From Amycolatopsis palatopharyngis (lineage in GTDB: Bacteria; Actinomycetota; Actinomycetes; Mycobacteriales; Pseudonocardiaceae), in the NCBI RefSeq assembly GCF_003385185.1, contig NZ_PQHZ01000001.1:213882-277881 (forward strand): a stretch of 64,000 bases of DNA. The letters are read 5' to 3'. The translations under genes were made by a program, and so were the position numbers. The first letter of the stretch is position 1. Each line of letters opens with the position of its first letter. Shown here piece after piece: positions 59,618 to 64,000 of this stretch. Under the pieces are notes generated by a model, which made no database searches, was not told the origin of the DNA, and worked only from the letters and a program-made list of their open reading frames with translations.

Positions 59618-60066
59618 TGTCCGAGTACCTCCGCACGAATCAGGTCCACGACGGTGTCCGCGTCGGGCGCGTCGAGCAGCGACTGCCGGAACGACTGGTG
59701 CACGAGCCGGCGGGCGAGGGACGCGAGGATGGTCATGTGCTCATCGCCACCACCCTCGGGCGCGGCGATCAGAAAGATCAGCTGCGCCGGCCCGTCATCC
59801 GCACCGAAATCGACTCCTGCCGCACTACGGCCGAACCCGAGCGTCGGCTCGATCACGTGTGCCGAACGAGCGTGCGGGATGCCGATGCCGCCTTCGATCC
59901 CGGTCGGCATCTGCTCCTCTCGCGCGCGCAGGTCGGCGAGGAAGCCCGCCAGATCGGTCACGCGTCCCGCGTCGGCGAGGCGCCGGGCGAGGGACGCGGT
60001 GACCACGCCCCGGTCGGTGCCGCCGAGGTCGAGGTCCACCAGGTCGGCAGTGATCAGTTCGGCCAT
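59614..60066 (-). CDS. Fructose PTS EIIA component
   Basis: A 150-residue EIIA of the fructose/mannitol family. The active-site His is His65 in GIGIPHARS. LIFLIAAPEGGGDEHMTILASLARRL is the family core. ATG 60066 has GGAGGG upstream. It begins right after the fruK stop with a one-base gap. It passes phosphate from HPr to EIIB. Confidence 0.9.
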   Translation of the reverse strand: MAELITADLVDLDLGGTDRGVVTASLARRLADAGRVTDLAGFLADLRAREEQMPTGIEGGIGIPHARSAHVIEPTLGFGRSAAGVDFGADDGPAQLIFLIAAPEGGGDEHMTILASLARRLVHQSFRQSLLDAPDADTVVDLIRAEVLGQ

Positions 60067-60067
60067 T

Positions 60068-61015
60068 TCATCGGCCCTCCTCGAGTACGCGGTCGACATC
60101 GACCGCGGGATGGATCGTGACGTCGATTCGGCGGACGTCAGCTGGTGTTGGCATCCGGCTACCGGGCAGGCCGGTGGCCGCGGCGCCCCAGGCGAGGGCC
60201 GTGGCAAGGGCTGCCCGGTCACCTCCGTCTGCGGCGAGAAAGCCGGCGAGGAGTGCGTCCCCGGCGCCCACGCTGCTGCGTGCGGCGTCGACGGCGGCCT
60301 CACCGTGAATCGCACCGTGCTCGTCGACCAGCACGGCTCCGTCCGGGCCGAGGCTCGCGAGTACGGCACGCGCGCCTCGGGCTCGCAGTTCGCCGGCCGC
60401 CCTGATCGCCGCCCCCAGCGTCGACACTGGGAACCCGGCGCACTCCGCGAGTTCCTCCCGGTTGGGTTTGACGAGATCCGGCCGCGCGGCGAGACAGCGC
60501 CGCAACGCGGGACCCGAAGAGTCGACCGCGACCCGGACGCCCGCGCGGTGGGCGCGAATGACGAGCCGTGCGTAACTGTCCTCGGCCGCACCGGGTGGCA
60601 GGCTGCCGCAGCCGGCGATCCATTCGGTGTCCTCACCGCAGGCGGCGAGGACGGCGTCGAGGAGGGCGGCGCCTTCGGCGTCACCACAGTCCGGCCCCGG
60701 CAGGTTGACCTTGGTGACCGTTCCGTCGGGCTCCGCGAGGGTGAGGTTCGTCCTGGTCACCCCTGGCACCGGCACCTCCAGCACGGCGACGCCCTGCTCG
60801 TCCAGCAGTTCGGTGAGCCGAGCCCCCTCCGCGCCACCGGCGAACAGCACCGCCGTCGTCTTACGGCCGTGTGTCGCGAGCGCCCGCGATACGTTGACCC
60901 CCTTGCCGCCAGGGTCGACGTGCGTCCGGTCGGCTCGCAGGACGTGGCCACGCCGCAGGTACCCGACCTCGACGGTATGGTCGAGGCTGGGATTGGGCGT
61001 CATCGTGACGATCAC
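60068..61015 (-). CDS. fruK: 1-phosphofructokinase
   Basis: A 315-residue PfkB-family kinase. It has the motifs GGKGVNVSRALA (~36-47), VDSSGPAL (~165) and the late GAGDALLAGFL (catalytic Asp, ~250). It converts the fructose 1-phosphate made by the EIIBC to fructose 1,6-bisphosphate. GTG 61015 overlaps the fruR stop (GTGA). Gene order fruR-fruK-EIIA-EIIBC-HPr-EI makes a complete pathway. Confidence 0.93.
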   Translation of the reverse strand: MIVTMTPNPSLDHTVEVGYLRRGHVLRADRTHVDPGGKGVNVSRALATHGRKTTAVLFAGGAEGARLTELLDEQGVAVLEVPVPGVTRTNLTLAEPDGTVTKVNLPGPDCGDAEGAALLDAVLAACGEDTEWIAGCGSLPPGAAEDSYARLVIRAHRAGVRVAVDSSGPALRRCLAARPDLVKPNREELAECAGFPVSTLGAAIRAAGELRARGARAVLASLGPDGAVLVDEHGAIHGEAAVDAARSSVGAGDALLAGFLAADGGDRAALATALAWGAAATGLPGSRMPTPADVRRIDVTIHPAVDVDRVLEEGR

Positions 61016-61773
61016 GCGCGCACCACCTTGGGGCCGGCCGAGGCGATCCGATCGGCGAGGTCGGCATCGAGGCCCGAGTCGGTGATCAAACAGTCCACTT
61101 CGGACAACTCGCCGAACCTGGCGAGGCAGTCGTTGCCCGCCTTCGTGTGGTCGGCGAGAACGACGACCCGGCGCGCGGCCTGGATCATCGCCCGCTTGAC
61201 CGCGGCCTCCCCCGTGTCCGGGGTGGTCAGTCCTCGCTCGGCCGAGATGCCGTTGGCGCCGAGGAAGGCGACATCGACGAAGGTGTCGGCCAGCGCGCGC
61301 AGCGTCCAGTCCTCCACAGCGGCCATGGTGCGACCGCGAACCTTGCCGCCGAGCAGCAGCACGGTGATCTGCGGCCGGACGGCGAGCGAGGCGACGAGTG
61401 GAACCGCGTTGGTGACGACGGTCAACTCCCGGTCGTTCGGCAGTATCTCGGCCAGTCTCGCCGTCGTGGTCCCCGCGTCGAGCAGGATCGCACCCTCACG
61501 TGGCACCTCGGCCAGTGCGGCCTTGGCGATTCGCTCCTTCTCCGCGGTCATCACCGCGTCCCGGTCGGCGAGACCGGGCTCGAACCCCAGCCGCTCGACC
61601 GGGATCGCCCCGCCGTGTACTCGTCGCAGCAGGCCGTGGCGCTCGAGAACGGTGAGGTCGCGGCGAACGGTCTCCGTGGTGACGTCGAATTCGGCCGCCA
61701 GTTCGGCGACGTCGGCACGGCCGTCAACGCGGGCTCGCTCCACGATTCGCTGCTGACGTTCCTGTGCGTACAT
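61012..61773 (-). CDS. DeoR-family regulator of the fructose operon
   Basis: A 253-residue DeoR-type repressor. The helix-turn-helix is RADVAELAAEFDVTTETVRRDLTVLERHGL (about 19-48), and VHGGAIP follows it. The C-terminal sugar-phosphate-sensing domain has LDAGTTTARLAE and KRAMIQAARRVVVLADHTK. It is the first gene of the PTS operon, so it probably autoregulates with fructose 1-phosphate as inducer. Three ATGTGG repeats overlap and precede its start. Confidence 0.88.
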   Translation of the reverse strand: MYAQERQQRIVERARVDGRADVAELAAEFDVTTETVRRDLTVLERHGLLRRVHGGAIPVERLGFEPGLADRDAVMTAEKERIAKAALAEVPREGAILLDAGTTTARLAEILPNDRELTVVTNAVPLVASLAVRPQITVLLLGGKVRGRTMAAVEDWTLRALADTFVDVAFLGANGISAERGLTTPDTGEAAVKRAMIQAARRVVVLADHTKAGNDCLARFGELSEVDCLITDSGLDADLADRIASAGPKVVRA

Positions 61774-61819
61774 GTGGCTTCCTTGCCCCGTTCATGTGGC
61801 TTTGTTTGGTTATATGTGG
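61772..61819 (-). promoter_or_regulatory. Three phased ATGTGG repeats, FruR operator candidate
   Basis: ATGTGGCTT occurs at 61772-61780 and 61794-61802, and ATGTGG at 61814-61819. The spacing is 22 and 20 bp, about two helical turns each. The repeats sit on or just before the fruR start. Direct repeats are typical DeoR operators. Confidence 0.55.
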
Positions 61820-62103
61820 GGTACGCGCGGATGTCAACCCTTGGAATGAACGGAATGCACTGGATCAGCAGGGATCGCCGATGGCGCGACCGGCGCGTCC
61901 GCACGCCGGTATCGGCGTTCCTGGAGCGCGAACCCGCGAGAACGGCAGGCGTCAGCCGTGTGCGCGCTTGGGGCGATGGCGGGAATAGTCACCGCATCGC
62001 GATCGCGTTCCGCGCGCTACCGATCGGCTCATGTGGGTGGCACGCTACGAGACGGAGCGCACCGTGGTACCGCGGGCGGGCAGAAACCCGCGTCGAGGAT
62101 CGC
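61774..62103. other. 330-bp intergenic region left of the DivIVA-like gene
   Basis: Besides the FruR repeats there is no supported gene. The rest has no recognisable motif; it may hold the fru operon promoter (a TATAAC-like box in the repeat area on the minus strand). Confidence 0.4.
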
Positions 62104-62976
62104 TCAGACCGGTTGCCGAGCCGATGGGATACCGGAGCCCACGGGCACAGCCTGCGGTGACTCCTGCGGCTCGGATGACAGCATCGCCTCGGCATCGTCG
62201 AGCAGTTCTCGGGCAGCACTCAGTTGCCGGATCGACCGATCGCGGACAGCGGCCAGGATCTCCACCTGCTCGCGCGCCTCGCCGACCAGGCGATCCGCTC
62301 GCCGCCTCGCCTCGCGTACCAATCGATCGGCCTCGGCCGCCGCGGCGGACTTTCGCTGGTCCACGACTCGCGTCGCCTCGTTCCGCCGTTCGATCATCGC
62401 GAGCTCGAAATCCTGTTCGATCTGGCGTCGCCTGTTCGCGGCCTGCTCGTCGAGCTCTCTGCTCCGCTGTTCGGTACGCCGTCGCATCGCCTCGACCTGG
62501 GCCTCGGTCCGCCGCAGCAACTCGTGTCGCTCGGCCTCGGCGTGCCGCCGGTAGGAGTCCAGTTCGTCGGTCAGCCGGTCGTACCGCTCGCGCAGCCGGG
62601 TCGCGGCCTGCTCGGCACTCACCCAGCTGTCCTCCGCCACGGCCTTGGCACGCCCGATGATCTCGGCGGCCTCCTCCCTGGCGAGTTCGACCATCCGCCG
62701 CATGCGGTCCTGCAGTCCGTCCGGTTCGATCGGCGTACGGCAGATCCGGTCGATGCGCTGCTGCAGTTGCTCGTTCTCCGCACGCAGGTCGTCCAGCCGC
62801 CGGACAAGCTGTTCGGCTCGCGACACGGCGGCATCCCGATCGGCCGCGACCAGTCGCAGCTCCGCCTCGACACTGTCTACATAGGAATTGACCTGGGCGC
62901 GGCTGAAGCCACGCCATTCCCGGTCGAAGTCCGCAGGCAGTGGCACCACGTCTCCGCGGCTGTCGATGGCCGTCAT
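62104..62976 (-). CDS. DivIVA-like coiled-coil protein
   Basis: A 290-residue cytoplasmic protein. The N-terminal ~45 residues (FDREWRGFSRAQVNSYVDSVEAELRLV, starting near 18) match the DivIVA membrane-curvature domain. The rest is a long Arg/Glu/Ala coiled coil. Such proteins organise polar growth and the cell wall in actinobacteria (Wag31, SepIVA). GGAAGG lies six bases before ATG 62976, and its start overlaps the stop of an uncertain upstream frame (ATGA). The C-terminus is Pro/Ser-rich. It is shorter in the linker than Wag31, so a paralogue is more likely. Confidence 0.8.
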   Translation of the reverse strand: MTAIDSRGDVVPLPADFDREWRGFSRAQVNSYVDSVEAELRLVAADRDAAVSRAEQLVRRLDDLRAENEQLQQRIDRICRTPIEPDGLQDRMRRMVELAREEAAEIIGRAKAVAEDSWVSAEQAATRLRERYDRLTDELDSYRRHAEAERHELLRRTEAQVEAMRRRTEQRSRELDEQAANRRRQIEQDFELAMIERRNEATRVVDQRKSAAAAEADRLVREARRRADRLVGEAREQVEILAAVRDRSIRQLSAARELLDDAEAMLSSEPQESPQAVPVGSGIPSARQPV

Positions 62977-63338
62977 CTGGCACCTTCCTCGAGACGTCGG
63001 GCTGGTCGGTCGTCGACGTGGGCTGCGACCTGAGCCGAAGCCGCTATACAGCCGGAGAGAATCACCTGGCGGTCAAAATCCAGTGTAGCCAACGAATTCC
63101 GGTCCACGTCCAGCCGATCGGCTCTCATCTTCACAACTAACCGGGTAGCCCAGCCCGCGATGTCGCCACCGGCCATCGGCACCAGAGCGACGCACATCGC
63201 CGACGAGACCCAGAATCGCTCGAATCGGACTGTCAGCTCGTTGTGGTCGCCTGCCGTACGCAGGAAGGTGGAGCCGGTGTCGATCGGCGCGGTCAATATC
63301 GCGGTCAACGTCTGTCCCCAGCCTTCTCTACGACACAC
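62973..63338 (-). CDS. Doubtful small ORF, possibly the end of a decayed gene
   Basis: The frame reads ...VRFERFWVSSAMCVALVP and LDVDRNSLATLDFDRQVI, with fairly G/C-biased codons, and ends in an ATGA overlap with the DivIVA-like gene. Upstream, the same frame continues from the broken Hsp20 remnant after its frameshift. No family was recognised. It may be a relic rather than an expressed gene. Confidence 0.3.
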   Translation of the reverse strand: MCRREGWGQTLTAILTAPIDTGSTFLRTAGDHNELTVRFERFWVSSAMCVALVPMAGGDIAGWATRLVVKMRADRLDVDRNSLATLDFDRQVILSGCIAASAQVAAHVDDRPARRLEEGAR

Positions 63339-63550
63339 CGATATGGTGTGCCGCGCGTCAGGCCTCGATCCCCCTGCGCTCCGGCTGTGTTCGTGCGATC
63401 TCGATCTTGCGAGGGTGCGACACCGGGTAGATCAAGGCGAACCACGAACTGGTCGCCGTCGCGATAGGCGTCGATCGAATACTGGCCGGCCTGGACCAGG
63501 TTCCGGGCGAGCGCGCGGTGGCGTCGTGGGCCCGGAAGAACTCCGGCCAC
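63339..63550 (-). pseudogene. Hsp20/alpha-crystallin remnant
   Basis: The minus strand encodes SIDAYRDGDQFVVRLDLPGVAPS, the start of a small heat-shock alpha-crystallin domain. An extra base then shifts the frame (expected KIEIART, read as QDRDRT). The rest of the ~140-residue family is missing. About 70 bp (63410-63481) are clearly conserved. Confidence 0.55.
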
Positions 63551-63802
63551 CCTGCGTCAGCTCGCCGGGCAGGTCAGTGCACTCGATGGCCTTGACCGTG
63601 CCGGCCGGGAGAATGCCGACCGTCTGCAGGAGGCGCTGGGCGAGGACGATCCGGCATCGCTGCTGTCGCCGCTGGCCGAAGCCGAGGGCACCTGTCCGAG
63701 CAACATCCAGCCCTGGCCGCGAAACTCAGCGTCGTCACCGAGCAGACCGACCAACTTCGCCGGGACGCGATCACCGGCAGGCAGGATCGTCATCGGTCGT
63801 GA
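63526..63802 (+). pseudogene. Remnant of a small coiled-coil protein (DUF4404-like)
   Basis: Plus-strand frames give PEELR, then ATLRQLAGQVSALDGLDRAG...DDPASLLSPLAEAEG, then (one base shifted) LSEQHPALAAKLSVVTEQTDQLRRDA to TGA 63802. Two frameshifts break it. The EELRxxLxxL and EQHPALAAKL pattern recalls DUF4404 proteins. It overlaps the start of the Hsp20 remnant on the other strand. Family call from memory. Confidence 0.45.
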
Positions 63803-63822
63803 TCGGTTTTGGGCATGAAAAT

Positions 63823-63869
63823 GCCCGGAGCCCCGGGAGAAGTGTGTGCTTCTCGACCGGGGCTCCGGG
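63823..63869 (-). terminator. rRNA operon terminator
   Basis: CCCGGAGCCCCGG (63823-63835) pairs perfectly with CCGGGGCTCCGGG (63857-63869), with an inner GAGAAG/CTTCTC extension. On the minus strand it follows the 5S rRNA, then ATTTTC. A second small hairpin GGGCAT-GAAA-ATGCCC (63811-63826) comes next. Confidence 0.75.
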
Positions 63870-63877
63870 TAACGGGT

Positions 63878-63996
63878 GTTCGGCGACGTCCTACTCTCCC
63901 ACAGCCCTTCGGCTGCAGTACCATCGGCGCTGCCAGGCTTAGCTTCCGGGTTCGGAATGGGACCGGGCGTTTCCCTGGCGCTATGATCACCGTAAC
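63878..63996 (-). rRNA. rrf: 5S ribosomal RNA
   Basis: The complement begins GTTACGGTGATCATAGCGCC and includes the conserved CCCGGTCCCATTCCGAACCC and GAAGCTAAGCC elements of actinobacterial 5S rRNA. It ends near TCGCCGAAC. The rRNA operon therefore runs right to left; 23S and 16S lie beyond the window edge. Ends are approximate by a few bases. Confidence 0.95.
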
Positions 63997-64000
63997 TCTG

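Noticed and set aside
59249..61756. 835-residue plus-strand ORF opposite the fru operon
   Set aside because: Antisense shadow of strongly conserved PTS genes; no motifs, low-complexity Arg/Ser composition.

Overview
The window is high-GC actinobacterial chromosome. Third codon positions are almost all G or C, GTG starts are common, and several genes look leaderless. The gene content (a fused FadE34-type acyl-CoA dehydrogenase, WS/DGAT, F420-type LLM enzyme, LtrA, an ECF42 sigma factor with a DGPF protein, a DUF6801-like exported protein) and two repeat types (the CTTTCCCGGGAAAG palindrome and a 21-bp GAGTTGGCAGATTCGGGG tandem) suggest Pseudonocardiales, perhaps the Amycolatopsis/Saccharomonospora/Prauserella group. 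The family is an inference; no marker gene is complete. The right edge is the 3' end of an rRNA operon on the minus strand (5S rRNA plus terminator).

Layout. 1-6.3 kb: end of a UbiB-like kinase, a Baeyer-Villiger monooxygenase, a diguanylate cyclase, a tiny protein with five PTDW repeats beside an MFS exporter, and a secreted peptidoglycan-binding/M15-like protein. 6.5-13.6 kb: a solitary ClpP, then a five-gene minus-strand operon with all four steps of a beta-oxidation spiral plus an Rv0910-type SRPBCC protein, and a divergent TetR regulator. 13.8-23.2 kb: LtrA, a translationally coupled ATP-grasp ligase/CocE hydrolase pair, RNase J, a DUF6973-like protein, a single-pass membrane protein and a frameshifted PPOX gene. 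23.3-28.3 kb: an exported molybdenum hydroxylase and a MarR-MFS pair with a perfect operator. 28.2-34.5 kb: a PucR-centred nitrogen-compound cluster (flavin oxidoreductase, DUF1989 protein, CodB-like permease, amidase). 34.5-43.9 kb: GNAT, WS/DGAT, FAD oxidase/WYL regulator, a RibD-YCII-ECF42 module, LysE exporter and a hydrolase. 44-48.2 kb: an ABC transporter-two-component operon preceded by an inverted repeat and followed by a tandem repeat. 48.2-56.1 kb: LLM enzyme with a deaminase, TetR, and a PP2C/STAS/anti-sigma partner-switching set, then exported proteins. 56.1-61.8 kb: a compact operon with the whole fructose PTS (FruR, FruK, EIIA, EIIBC, HPr, EI). 62.1-64 kb: a DivIVA-like coiled-coil protein, a graveyard of broken genes, and the 5S rRNA.

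Themes. Regulators usually sit beside their probable targets, and several have visible operators. These are the MarR palindrome at 26437, a PucR-type motif shared by 30041 and 31711, a TetR-type site at 51072 that recurs 36 kb away at 35106, a ClgR-like box before clpP, and phased repeats before fruR. Seven genes start exactly six bases after a TANNNT box, which suggests leaderless transcripts. The least explained items are the PTDW-repeat protein, the ATP-grasp/CocE pair and the DUF6973-like protein.
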